Shown here: positions 1 through 8,415 of the stretch, piece by piece
Position numbering within the stretch: position 1 is the stretch's first letter
Layout of the letters: each line of letters opens with the position of its first letter
Assembly (NCBI GenBank): GCA_019217005.1
Contig: JAHBNG010000137.1
Span: 1-40,252 of the forward strand
Length of the DNA stretch: 40,252 nucleotides
Source: Chloroflexi bacterium TSY
GTDB lineage: Bacteria; Chloroflexota; Anaerolineae; Caldilineales; Caldilineaceae
Direction: 5' to 3'
Position numbers and translations under genes: made by a program
The notes under the pieces: generated by a model
Database searches by the model: none
What the model was told of the DNA's origin: nothing
What the model saw: only the letters and a program-made list of their open reading frames with translations

Positions 1-1467
1 TGTCGTGTCTTCGCCCGTCTCGGTGAGAAACGTAATCGCAACCGAGCAAGAATTAAGTTTCTTGTCGAGAAGCTGGGCATTGAGGAGTTTCGCCGACTGG
101 TTGAGGAAGAGCGCTCATCCTTACCCCACGATCCACGCTGGACCGCCTATTTGGACAACCTAAAGCAATATGACGAGAAAGCACTAAAACCAGGTATCCA
201 ACTGAATGGCCACCGTCGACCTGATGGCTTTGATGAATGGCTTCAGACGAACGTTTACAATCAGCGCCAACCGGGTTATGCAGTCGTCACAGTCAATCTG
301 CCACTTGGTGATCTCACATCTGAGCAAGCATGGCAACTGTCAGATATTGCGCGCACTTATGTAGGCGAAAGTATCCGCACCACGGTTGAACAAAACATTG
401 TCCTGCGTTGGGTCTCGGAAGAAGATCTGCCAGCGGTTTACAGCGAACTAAAAGCCATTGGTCTTGGTGACCCAGGTGCCGGCACAATCGTCGACATCAC
501 CGCCTGTCCAGGAACAGACACCTGTAAATTGGGGATCGCTTCGTCCCGCGGTTTGGCTGGTGAACTGCGCACCCAACTAACGGCTCGCAGCGCAACCTTG
601 CCGGATGCCATCAAAGATCTCAAGATCAAGATTAGTGGCTGCTTCAATTCCTGTGGTCAGCACCATGTGGCGGATATTGGTTTCTTTGGCAACAGTCGTC
701 GTCGTAACAGCCGTACAGTTCCTCACTTCCAGGTGGTGCTCGGTGGCAAATGGCGTGAAAACGCAGACAGCTATGGATTAGCTGTTGGTGCCGTGCCATC
801 CAAATCTGCGCCGGCAGTGCTGAATGCAATCACAGAACGCTATGTCAGCGAACGCGAGCGTGGCGAAATCTTCCAGGACTGGATTGGGCGACTGGGCAAG
901 AAAGAGATCCGCAACATGCTCCAACCCTTTATGGAGGTCCAAAAGTACGAAGAGAATCCGGGTCTTTACAGCGATTGGGGTGACTCGCGCGAATTCACCA
1001 TAGGCGACATTGGTGTCGGCGAATGTGCAGGTGAGGTCGTTACCTTATTCTCCATGAACATTTCTCTGGCCGAAGCCACTCACTTTGATGCACTGATTGC
1101 TCTGGATGATGGTGATTACGTCTTAGCTGATCAGAAAGCGTATGACTCGATGGTACAAGCAGCTCGCGCCTTGGTGCTCAATCAATTCTTAGATATCGGC
1201 GATGATCCTGACCGCATCGTTTCTGAGTTCAAATCCCGATTCTACGACACCGAGCTCTTCTTTGATAAGTATGCACGAGGGAAATTTGCGCAATACCTTT
1301 TTAGACGTCACAAAACACCCACGGTGAATCCTGAGGCAGATTCGGCCCATCGTCTGATCGAAGAAGCCCAACTCTTTATCGAAGCGGCTCATGCCTGTGA
1401 TGCGCGTGTTGCAGAGAGTTCTCCAACAGGCGTGCTATTGCCCGGCGTTGAGGTACAGACAGCTTAA
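1..1467 (+). CDS. Sulfite/nitrite reductase, siroheme [4Fe-4S] type, 5'-truncated by the window edge
   Basis: The frame is open from base 1, so the N-terminus lies outside the window; the TTG at 151 is internal, because the 50 codons before it (ending FLVEKLGIEEFRRLVEEE) are typical of the family. The visible 488 residues hold the C-terminal half of a siroheme-dependent six-electron reductase. The cluster and siroheme ligands are clear: Cys-x5-Cys (CPGTDTC, visible residues 169 and 175) and Cys-x3-Cys (GCFNSCGQH, residues 214 and 218). After the core there is an extra alpha-helical tail of about 130 residues (DALIALDDGDYVLADQKAY to the end), as in some Chloroflexota/Planctomycetes homologues. 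Downstream cysH and a siroheme-synthesis gene favour sulfite over nitrite as substrate, but sequence alone does not separate the two. It acts in the cytoplasm, probably with ferredoxin as electron donor. Confidence 0.9.
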   Translation, partial: CRVFARLGEKRNRNRARIKFLVEKLGIEEFRRLVEEERSSLPHDPRWTAYLDNLKQYDEKALKPGIQLNGHRRPDGFDEWLQTNVYNQRQPGYAVVTVNLPLGDLTSEQAWQLSDIARTYVGESIRTTVEQNIVLRWVSEEDLPAVYSELKAIGLGDPGAGTIVDITACPGTDTCKLGIASSRGLAGELRTQLTARSATLPDAIKDLKIKISGCFNSCGQHHVADIGFFGNSRRRNSRTVPHFQVVLGGKWRENADSYGLAVGAVPSKSAPAVLNAITERYVSERERGEIFQDWIGRLGKKEIRNMLQPFMEVQKYEENPGLYSDWGDSREFTIGDIGVGECAGEVVTLFSMNISLAEATHFDALIALDDGDYVLADQKAYDSMVQAARALVLNQFLDIGDDPDRIVSEFKSRFYDTELFFDKYARGKFAQYLFRRHKTPTVNPEADSAHRLIEEAQLFIEAAHACDARVAESSPTGVLLPGVEVQTA

Positions 1468-1476
1468 GACGAGACT

Positions 1477-1691
1477 CAGTAGATCCAAATTTCAGGTTTA
1501 GAGAGAGAATTTGGGCTAATTAGTTGACATAAATACGTATTTGCCAGTCAATACCTAGCATTTACGTAAAATTTAAGCGATTTCTAGATATGAAATTGGC
1601 TGTTTTTGGCAACTGAGATCTGAAAAAATGGCCCCAAAATCCCTTCTCTCCCGACTGAAAATAGTCAAAAACGCCAAATTTGGATCTACTG
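1477..1691 (-). mobile_element. MITE family A, copy 1 (215 bp)
   Basis: This non-coding element has perfect 16-bp terminal inverted repeats (CAGTAGATCCAAATTT at the left end, its complement at the right). It is the same length as the copy at 9495-9709, lies in the opposite orientation, and by hand alignment is about 84% identical to it. The flanks are AGACT and AGTCT, a 4/5 match, so any 5-bp target duplication has decayed; being complementary, they extend the inverted repeat to 21 bp here. It sits 10 bp after the reductase stop codon. No transposase is encoded, so movement would need one in trans. Strand is set relative to copy 2. Confidence 0.88.
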
Positions 1692-1890
1692 AGTCTAGAA
1701 AAATAATGATCCACAGATGGACGGGATTGACTAGATTTTCACTCTTCTAATCCTGTTCATCCTGTCAATCTGTAGATCATTTAAAAATTGGTTTGGCTTA
1801 TGTTTGTGGGATGGTTGATTGGTCAACGAGTCCAAATCAACTATCCCACCCCAAAAAAGCCAATATAGTATTCCAAAGGGAAATTATTTC
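1692..1890. other. Intergenic tract with repeat-like sequence
   Basis: Between the MITE and the next start there is an A/T-rich stretch with the phrase tcctgttcatcctgtcaatc (about 1750-1770), a type of low-complexity intergenic repeat common in some bacterial genomes. I see no convincing promoter or terminator. A ribosome-binding site (AAAGGGA, 1875-1881) serves the gene at 1891. Confidence 0.4.
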
Positions 1891-2502
1891 ATGAACTTAC
1901 CACAAAAAATACGAGCCAAATACTTTGTTCATGATCCCTCAACGATTGACTTGCCAGCGTTTATTCCGATCTTCCAACGCTGGATTCAAGAGAGTAAACT
2001 TGAGGGTCTGCTCATTGATGTCGCCGACTATAGTCACGTTCAGAATGGCCCCGGCATTTTACTGATTGGACATGAAGCAGATTACGCAATGGACATGGCA
2101 GATGGCCGACCCGGTATGATCTACAATCGTAAACGTGAATGGGAGGATGTTGAAACCAGTGAGTATGCGCTGCAGAATCGGCTGCGAGTTGTCTTGCGCA
2201 GCGTACTCATTGCATGTCAGGTGGCGGAACAGGATCCTGATTTAAGTGACAAAGTCTCATTTCGAACAGGCGAACTGGAACTGACTTTTTTGGATCGATT
2301 GAATACTCCAAATCAGACAGAGCAATTTGAGGCAATCAAAGGTGAAATCCGCGCCGTTGTCGCTCCGCTCTATGGGCATCGAGAGACAACAATTGAGATG
2401 AAGTATGACGATCAACGTCGTCCTTTAACCGTACGGGTCCACATCACGGACGCGCCGAATGTATCGACCTTACTAGAGCACCTAGAACCGGTCACTGCAT
2501 AA
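1891..2502 (+). CDS. Conserved hypothetical protein in a sulfate-assimilation cluster
   Basis: A 203-residue soluble protein with no signal peptide or membrane segment. The ATG at 1891 is chosen because AAAGGGA lies 9 bases upstream; the frame is open further up (a TTG at 1819) but that stretch is poor in coding character. Visible segments are KYFVHDPSTIDLPAFIPIFQRWIQ near the start and a central LLIDVADYSHVQNGPGILLIGHEADYAMD. The latter resembles proteins that describe an uncharacterised family next to sulfite reductase/cysH, but I cannot name a domain. Placement between a sulfite reductase and cysH suggests an accessory role in sulfate reduction. No function is assigned. Confidence 0.75.
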   Translation: MNLPQKIRAKYFVHDPSTIDLPAFIPIFQRWIQESKLEGLLIDVADYSHVQNGPGILLIGHEADYAMDMADGRPGMIYNRKREWEDVETSEYALQNRLRVVLRSVLIACQVAEQDPDLSDKVSFRTGELELTFLDRLNTPNQTEQFEAIKGEIRAVVAPLYGHRETTIEMKYDDQRRPLTVRVHITDAPNVSTLLEHLEPVTA

Positions 2503-2511
2503 ATTATATGA

Positions 2512-2610
2512 TCGTGGCTGTCCGGAAAGCGATAGATAGTCAATGAATATAAGATTTTCAAGTGACGACCAGAGTCTATCAAAAGCGCGTCACTTAACGC
2601 ACAGCCACGA
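2512..2610 (+). ncRNA. Candidate structured RNA leader of cysH (pseudoknot)
   Basis: Three helices can be drawn by eye. P1 has 10 perfect pairs, 2512-2521 (TCGTGGCTGT) with 2601-2610. P3 has 8 perfect pairs, 2560-2567 (AAGTGACG) with 2588-2595. P2 has 6 pairs, 2531-2536 (GATAGA) with 2575-2580 (TCTATC), where the 3' strand lies in the P3 loop; P2 and P3 therefore cross and form a pseudoknot enclosed by P1. It starts just after the upstream stop codon and ends 45 bases before the cysH start. No T-run follows, so it is not a simple terminator. I do not recognise it as a known SAM or SAH riboswitch. A cis-regulatory role is inferred. Confidence 0.45.
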
Positions 2611-2655
2611 CCAATAATACCTATGGCAGTGCTCAGTATAGAAAGGAAAATCACA

Positions 2656-3363
2656 ATGCCGTCACAGACGCAGCTGTTTAGCAAACAGAGCGGGTTTGGC
2701 GGAATCAACCAGCAGTTTGCACGCCGCCCGCTAGAAGACCTCTTACGCTGGACTATGTGGACATTTGGCGATCGAGTTGCTCAAGTCACAAGCTTTGGTC
2801 CCCCAGGCATGGTAATCTTGGATCATCTGGTAAAACTCAATCCCGATATCCGAGTCATGACAATCGATACCAGCTTTCTATTTCCTGAGACGTATGAATT
2901 ATGGGAAGACATTGAAAAGCGTTACTTAATTCAGATTGAGGTGCGTCGTTCGACGGTGACGCCTCTTATGCAGGCTCGGGAATATGGACATCAGCTTTGG
3001 GACACCGATCCAGACCATTGTTGTCAGATACGAAAAGTGGTGCCCCTGAGGACAGCTTTGCAAGATATGGATGCGTGGATCACGGGAATTCGTCGCGATC
3101 AAGCACCATCTCGTGCCAATACACCATTAATTGGCTGGGATCATGGTAAAGAAATGGTCAAGATCAACCCGCTGGCACACTGGTCTAGAACGCAAGTCTG
3201 GCGCTATATCCATGAACACGATTTGCCTTATAACCGGCTGCACGATCGTGGATATTCAAGCATTGGCTGCGCACAATGCACAAAACCTTCAACTATTCCA
3301 GATGATGAGCGTTCCGGTCGCTGGAGTGGTCAACAAAAGGTTGAATGTGGTATTCATTTATGA
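2656..3363 (+). CDS. cysH: CysH-family (phospho)adenylylsulfate reductase with [4Fe-4S] cysteine set
   Basis: A 235-residue cytoplasmic protein that reduces activated sulfate (APS or PAPS) to sulfite, using thioredoxin or a similar donor. The catalytic C-terminal motif KVECGIHL is complete, with Cys231. The cluster cysteines Cys122-Cys123 and Cys205-x2-Cys208 (CAQC) are those of the iron-sulfur enzymes that usually prefer APS. The nucleotide-binding alpha-hydrolase fold is seen in SFGPPGMVILDHL, MTIDTSFLFPETY and ITGIRRDQAPSR. The ATG at 2656 is chosen because GAAAGGA (2641-2647) lies 8 bases before it; an in-frame ATG at 2623 has no such site. Sulfite made here would pass to the reductase at 1-1467. 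A structured RNA candidate precedes the gene. Confidence 0.92.
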   Translation: MPSQTQLFSKQSGFGGINQQFARRPLEDLLRWTMWTFGDRVAQVTSFGPPGMVILDHLVKLNPDIRVMTIDTSFLFPETYELWEDIEKRYLIQIEVRRSTVTPLMQAREYGHQLWDTDPDHCCQIRKVVPLRTALQDMDAWITGIRRDQAPSRANTPLIGWDHGKEMVKINPLAHWSRTQVWRYIHEHDLPYNRLHDRGYSSIGCAQCTKPSTIPDDERSGRWSGQQKVECGIHL

Positions 3364-3388
3364 CATTTGATAGCTGAGCAGAAATCCC

Positions 3389-4060
3389 ATGAAAACATAC
3401 CCAATTAATCTTGTCTTGAAAAATAGATTGGTCGTCTTAATCGGTGGTAAAGGGGAGATTACACGCAAAATTTCAGGTTTGCTCGAAGTGGGGGCTCTTG
3501 TGCGGGTGATTGCACCATCAGTCGATCCCATGGTACAAAACTATGCATATGAAGAACGGATTGAATGGCTAGCTCGTGTCTATCAACCTGGAGACCTCTC
3601 CGGTGCAACGTTAGTCTTTGCGATGACACACAATCCTTTTGTTCACGACGAAATTTGGGCAGAAGGTCAAGCCAATGGTCAACTCGTCAATGTGATGGAT
3701 GTATTGCCCCAATGTAATTTCCATGCAGCCTCTTTGGTTCGGCGTGGACAACTAACCATCTCCATTGGTACTGGTGGAGCCGCTCCTGCATTGGCCGTAA
3801 CATTACGAAAACGATTTGAACAGGAATTCGGCGAAGAATATGCCGAATTCCTCGATTATGCGCAAACGATTCGACCACTGGTTGCTCAACAGATACCGGA
3901 TTTCAAATCTCGTTCGAAATTCTGGTATGAACTGATAGAGAGCGATGCATTAGAACTTCTCCGCCTTGGAAAACGCATCGAGTTCGAAGAAAACGTGACG
4001 AATCTATTCAACAAGCATATCGACCAAAACTCAACTCCTACTTCAATAGCCGTATCATAA
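3389..4060 (+). CDS. Precorrin-2 dehydrogenase / sirohydrochlorin ferrochelatase-type protein (siroheme synthesis)
   Basis: A 223-residue protein of the Met8/SirC/CysG N-terminal type, which oxidises precorrin-2 to sirohydrochlorin with NAD and, in some members, inserts iron. It begins with YPINLVLKNRLVVLIGGKGE, the usual Rossmann start, although the glycine motif is slightly altered (GGKGE rather than GGGxVA). It also has NVMDVLPQCNFHAASLVRRGQLTISIGTGGAAPALA, the family signature. There is no methyltransferase domain, so SUMT activity must come from elsewhere. It is the last gene of the sulfate-assimilation cluster, 25 bases after cysH, and would supply siroheme for the reductase. A 41-base gap separates it from a convergent gene on the other strand. 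Confidence 0.88.
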   Translation: MKTYPINLVLKNRLVVLIGGKGEITRKISGLLEVGALVRVIAPSVDPMVQNYAYEERIEWLARVYQPGDLSGATLVFAMTHNPFVHDEIWAEGQANGQLVNVMDVLPQCNFHAASLVRRGQLTISIGTGGAAPALAVTLRKRFEQEFGEEYAEFLDYAQTIRPLVAQQIPDFKSRSKFWYELIESDALELLRLGKRIEFEENVTNLFNKHIDQNSTPTSIAVS

Positions 4061-4101
4061 CATTTTGTGACACTCATCTAGGTAGGTGAACCTGAATGGT
4101 T

Positions 4102-5784
4102 TCAGTCGTGTCGATGGTATCCATATTCGGATAGGGCTTTTTCTTTGGAGATCAGACCGTTTTTAAGATCCTCTGCAACCAATGCTCGATCCCGCCGCTT
4201 TGGATCGCCAAAACCGCCGCCACCAGTCGTCGTAAAAGCCACAAGCATATTGGCAGAATCCAGGGTAATCAAACCAGTTCCTTGCGTCCGCTCTATTTCG
4301 CTCAGTTCCCGTCCATCAAGATAGACTTGGGCTGCGTTTGCTTCTTTGCCATGATTCAAGCCAATGGGAGGGATGCTCTGCCCGTGTAGCCAGAGTGAAA
4401 CAACCGGAGCGCTTTCGAAACTCTCCAACTTACGTAGGGCCATCTGCAATCCCAGTCCACCCCGTTGCTTCCCTGGGCCACCCGAGTCAGTCACAAATTC
4501 CTTCTCTTCAACCAGAATTGGCACTGCCACTTCGAAGAGTTCGACAGGCACATTTGATGCACTGCTGGGGTAGATGCAGGTCGAAACACCATCAGTCATC
4601 GAACCTGCACCCATACCACCACCGTTGAAGAACCAAGAGTGTAGCGTTTTGTCCCCTTCGCCGTTGGTTCCCTGCTGCTGTGCAAAGACAGTCACACCCC
4701 CAATAAAGCCAGATGGGGCCATGACTTGATCAGGCAACACATCGGCCAAGGCCGCAAAGAGAGCGTTGTGGATGTACCAACCGGTGCGCGTTCTCATGCG
4801 AACAGAAGCCGGCTTTTGGCAGTTGAGGATCGAGCCTTCAGGTGCTGAAATGTCAATCGGTCGGTAGCAACCGCTGTTGCTGGGTACTTCGGGTAGCAGA
4901 ATACATTTGAGTCCATATGAAGCGTGACCTCGGCTATAGACAAACGTGCAGTTGATACCGCCTTTGGGTTGTTGTGGGGAACTGCCGGTGAAATCGACGG
5001 CCAACGCGTCGCCCTGTACGCTGATCTTGCACACGATCTCCAACTCGCCATCAAATTCGTTGAAGACGACGCGGGAAGAATATTGGCCATTGGGAACCTT
5101 CTCAATTGCCACACGCATTGCTCTCTCTGAACGGTTCTGGATCTCGCTGGAGAGAGCCGTTAGATCGGGCAGGTTGTACTCATCCATGAGCGCCAGCATC
5201 TTCTGACCACCCGCCTGATTGGCCGTTACTTGCGCCTGAACATCGCCAATGACCATCTCGGAGACCCGCACATTCTCTGCGATAAAGTCGAGAATGACCT
5301 CGTTGAGTTGTCCTTCTGAATAGAGTTTCGCCATCGGAATCAGCAATCCCTCATCATAGGATTCGCGAGCAATGTTTGAGTCGAGAACACCGCCTGTATC
5401 TGAAACATGAGCGATCGATGCGGCGAAGCCCATCAGCGTACCATCACGGAAGAAGGGTGTCATCACAGCAATGTCCGGGTGGTGGCCTGCATTGAGCCAC
5501 GGATCGTTGGCGATGAAGACGTCGCCCGGGCGCATCGTTTCGACGCCAAACTTTTCCATGACAGCTTTGGTTACATTGGGCAATGTCTGGTTGAAGACGG
5601 GCATACTGCGGGTTGCATGGGCTAGAGAATGTCCTTGTGCGTCCATCACCTCGCAGCCAAAATCATTGGCCGCGCCAATGACCGTGGAGAATGAAGTTCG
5701 GACAACGATAGAGGCCATTTCATCTACAACCGTGATGAGACGCTGCCAGAGAATTTCTAGAGTGAGTGGATCGAATGTAGTCAT
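4102..5784 (-). CDS. hyuB: Hydantoinase B / oxoprolinase family protein (copy 1)
   Basis: A 560-residue partner subunit of an ATP-dependent hydantoinase/5-oxoprolinase-type amidohydrolase. The N-terminus MTTFDPLTLEILWQRL is canonical. Other family segments are MRPGDVFIANDPW...HHPDIAVMTPFF, the HVSDTGG stretch, DSGGPGKQRGGLGLQ and the terminal GGGGFGDPKRRD. The frame is open 20 codons further upstream, but that part belongs to the preceding gene. The ATG at 5784 overlaps the stop codon of the upstream hydantoinase A by four bases (ATGA), which implies translational coupling and a complex. The gene appears intact, unlike the copy at 12143. The substrate is unknown. Confidence 0.92.
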   Translation of the reverse strand: MTTFDPLTLEILWQRLITVVDEMASIVVRTSFSTVIGAANDFGCEVMDAQGHSLAHATRSMPVFNQTLPNVTKAVMEKFGVETMRPGDVFIANDPWLNAGHHPDIAVMTPFFRDGTLMGFAASIAHVSDTGGVLDSNIARESYDEGLLIPMAKLYSEGQLNEVILDFIAENVRVSEMVIGDVQAQVTANQAGGQKMLALMDEYNLPDLTALSSEIQNRSERAMRVAIEKVPNGQYSSRVVFNEFDGELEIVCKISVQGDALAVDFTGSSPQQPKGGINCTFVYSRGHASYGLKCILLPEVPSNSGCYRPIDISAPEGSILNCQKPASVRMRTRTGWYIHNALFAALADVLPDQVMAPSGFIGGVTVFAQQQGTNGEGDKTLHSWFFNGGGMGAGSMTDGVSTCIYPSSASNVPVELFEVAVPILVEEKEFVTDSGGPGKQRGGLGLQMALRKLESFESAPVVSLWLHGQSIPPIGLNHGKEANAAQVYLDGRELSEIERTQGTGLITLDSANMLVAFTTTGGGGFGDPKRRDRALVAEDLKNGLISKEKALSEYGYHRHD

Positions 5785-7871
5785 AGGATTTTGATTGAAT
5801 CTTCTGGGTAGATATGCAAATTCAAATAACGATCTACTGAACAACTCATCTTCGGCCGCACAATCGTTGTTGACTCACGCTCCTCAATGATCGCTGGCCC
5901 CACAACTGACATTCCTGGTTTGAACAGATAGCGATCAAAAACGGGTGTCTCTACAAAATCCTCAGCCTCCCAATAGTAGGCCGCTCGAGTACCTTTTTGG
6001 GCACCATCAGCTGTGATAGCCTCTTCTTCGTAAGATGGCAATTGGATCTCCATCGATGGACCGGAAACAGTCACCCGCCATGTCAACAATTCAATGCTGT
6101 GTTCGCCAGGAAGACGCTGATAGAGCCGTCTGTACGTGTTGTGAAATTGCTCGATAAAGGTCGACTGATCGAGTGTATGCAAGTCACCGGGTAGCGGAAC
6201 ACCAATCTCGTGCAGTTGACCTTCGAATCGTCCATCAACACTGCGTTCGACTACGGCATACGTCGAGTCAACCCCTGCCTCTCGGAGCAAATTGATGCCT
6301 TGCCTTTCCATCTCGCCAAACAGGGTATCCATCTCATCCCAGTTGATCGTTTCCAGCCGAACTGGAAACGAACGCACAAAGTCGAAAGCCGGTGGTGCGA
6401 TCAATAGGCCAACTGCTGATGCCACTCCAGCACTGGGCGGAACAATCACCTCTCTGCTATTGAGGATGTTGGCTACCCCAGCCGCGTGAACCGGCCCGGC
6501 ACCACCAAAACAGATGAGCGCATAGTTCCGCGGATCCCTTGCCTGCTCAATGACGTGAATGCGCGCCGCCTGAGCCATGTTTTCATTGACCAGCCGATGG
6601 ATGCCATCCGCCGCCTGAACGATGCCACCAAATGGTTTGGCGACACTGGTCAATGCCTGTCTGGCTGCTTCGACGTCCAGCGACATTTCACCACCTAAAA
6701 AGTAGTCGGGATTCAGATAGCCAAGCGCCAGGTCGGCGTCAGTCACAGTTGGTTGTTGGCCGCCAAAACCATAGCAGGCTGGTCCGGGATTGGCACTGGC
6801 GCTCTCTGGACCGACCTTGAGGAGACCGAGTGTGTCAATGTGGGCGATACTGCCACCACCTGCGCCGATCTCCAACATCTCCACAGTCGGGAACTGAAGC
6901 GGATAGCCGCTCCCTTTTTTAAAGCGATGAACGTGGGCCACTTCCAAGTTTGGCGCAATTGTCGGACGACCATGATGGATCAGGCTTAGCTTGGCTGTGG
7001 TTCCACCCATATCAAAGGCCAACAAATCATGGTGACCAGCTATCCTGCCAAAGTAGCCGGCCGCAATCGCACCTGCTGCTGGCCCCGACTCAACCAACCG
7101 AATTGGCTGTTCCAGGGCTGTCGACAAAGGCGCTGTGCTTCCTGCCGAAAACATGGGATAGAATGAACCATTGAATCCACTGGCGACCAACTGGGTACGT
7201 ACTTTTTTGAGATACCGAGACATGAGCGGTTGCACATAGGCGTTGGCCACTGTGGTCGAAGCTCGCTCGTATTCGCGAATCTCTGGAGCCACCACACTCG
7301 ATAGGGAGACCGAAACTTCGGGCCATGTATCCCGAATAATCTCCAACGTTTTCTGCTCGTTGATAGGATTGCGGAAGGCATGGAGATAACAGACTGCGAC
7401 AGCCTCTACACCATCTTCGCGGAAGTATTTTAACGCGTCTAGAATTTCAGTCGCATCAACTTCCCGCAGCAAATCGCCATCTCTGTCAACCCGTTCAGTA
7501 ATGCCTTGACGCCAAACACGTGGAGCCAAAGGTGGTGGATAGCGGAGAAAAAGATCGAAGATATCATAGCGCTGCTCGGTGCGGATCTCGATGATATCGC
7601 GGAAGCCTTTTGTGGTCAACAAACCAACCTTGGCTCCCTTCCGCTCGATCAGCGCATTGGCAACCAATGTGGTCGCGTGAATGATGCGGCTCAGTTCAGC
7701 AAAGTGTATGGCTTCCTGTTCCAAAAAATCAGTCATCCCGTTGAGCGCACCTCGCGCTGGATCATCGGGCGTGGTCAATGCTTTGAAGATGCGTAGCGCG
7801 CCGTTTTGGGGGTCAACAAGCGCAAAATCTGTGAAGGTGCCTCCAATATCGAAGCCAAGATGGTAGGGCAT
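5781..7871 (-). CDS. hyuA: Hydantoinase A / oxoprolinase family protein (copy 1)
   Basis: A 696-residue protein of the ASKHA (actin-like ATPase) fold that drives ATP-dependent ring opening together with hydantoinase B. The phosphate-binding loops are visible: FDIGGTFTDFALVD near the start and LAFDMGGTTAKLSLI in the middle. GAGGGSIAHIDTLG and ARDPRNYALICFGGAGPVHA also follow the family pattern. The length is normal for full-length HyuA. The ATG at 7871 gives the canonical start MPYHLGFDIGG, although no strong ribosome-binding site precedes it. It overlaps hyuB by four bases and forms a two-gene operon divergent from the larger operon starting at 8416. Confidence 0.92.
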   Translation of the reverse strand: MPYHLGFDIGGTFTDFALVDPQNGALRIFKALTTPDDPARGALNGMTDFLEQEAIHFAELSRIIHATTLVANALIERKGAKVGLLTTKGFRDIIEIRTEQRYDIFDLFLRYPPPLAPRVWRQGITERVDRDGDLLREVDATEILDALKYFREDGVEAVAVCYLHAFRNPINEQKTLEIIRDTWPEVSVSLSSVVAPEIREYERASTTVANAYVQPLMSRYLKKVRTQLVASGFNGSFYPMFSAGSTAPLSTALEQPIRLVESGPAAGAIAAGYFGRIAGHHDLLAFDMGGTTAKLSLIHHGRPTIAPNLEVAHVHRFKKGSGYPLQFPTVEMLEIGAGGGSIAHIDTLGLLKVGPESASANPGPACYGFGGQQPTVTDADLALGYLNPDYFLGGEMSLDVEAARQALTSVAKPFGGIVQAADGIHRLVNENMAQAARIHVIEQARDPRNYALICFGGAGPVHAAGVANILNSREVIVPPSAGVASAVGLLIAPPAFDFVRSFPVRLETINWDEMDTLFGEMERQGINLLREAGVDSTYAVVERSVDGRFEGQLHEIGVPLPGDLHTLDQSTFIEQFHNTYRRLYQRLPGEHSIELLTWRVTVSGPSMEIQLPSYEEEAITADGAQKGTRAAYYWEAEDFVETPVFDRYLFKPGMSVVGPAIIEERESTTIVRPKMSCSVDRYLNLHIYPEDSIKIL

Positions 7872-8415
7872 AGGGCAATGAAAGAAGTGTGGGATTTATT
7901 GATGCTCGGTTGTTCTAGAAAATTAATGATATAGGTCAACTCGTATTGCGTGATGCGTCTTGCGTGTACTGGTCGGGATAATTGTTCTACATATGTATAT
8001 ATTTTTCTGGACAAATCTGATCGTGATTCATACGCTAATTATGTACTTTAACATATGTGTGGGTCTTGTTCAAACGTTACAGATAAAGGACGGAAAATCC
8101 AAACAGCTTGTTGCTTGGACAAATCTTCAATGAGCGATCTTTCTTGACAGAGGGATCTATCTGATGTTATCCTTTTTCGGCGTTGATAGTTTACCCCTGA
8201 GAGTTATCGCTCAAACCCACAATATCCACGCTTTTGCTTATACGTTGCTCTGTGTGAATACCGGAGTTTGGTTTCAGGAGGGCTTCGAAAAATTCTGGTT
8301 TTTATCACAACCGCAGTATAGCTTGATGTCAAGAATGAACAAACGTTGATAGACCACATAAGTCTAGTTCCCCAAATTATTACCATCTTTGCGAGCAAGG
8401 CAGAGAGGAGCATCC
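7872..8415. promoter_or_regulatory. Divergent intergenic region between two hydantoinase operons
   Basis: This 544-bp region separates the - strand hyuAB pair from the + strand operon, so it should hold promoters for both. It contains two identical 8-bp palindromes, ACATATGT, at 7989-7996 and 8051-8058, 62 bp apart (close to six helical turns). It also has a short repetitive phrase (gtattgcgtgatgcgtcttgcgtg, about 7947-7970). A 61-codon open frame at 8164-8349 has no family features and I do not count it as a gene. No regulator gene is present in the window. Confidence 0.5.
8144..8173 (+). promoter_or_regulatory. Candidate sigma70-type promoter for the 8416 operon
   Basis: A perfect -35 hexamer TTGACA (8144-8149) is followed after 18 bases by TATCCT (8168-8173), a 4/6 match to the -10 consensus. 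It would leave a leader of about 240 bases before the gene at 8416. This is a by-eye match only. Confidence 0.3.

Noticed and set aside
151..1467. Starting the sulfite reductase at the TTG at 151
   Set aside because: The frame is open and clearly homologous back to base 1, so the TTG is internal.
4338..7866. Many + strand open frames opposite the hydantoinase B/A genes
   Set aside because: They are antisense shadows of strongly conserved genes, with no ribosome-binding sites or family features.
8164..8349. A 61-codon open frame in the divergent region
   Set aside because: It has no family features or ribosome-binding site, and it overlaps the likely promoter (8144-8173).
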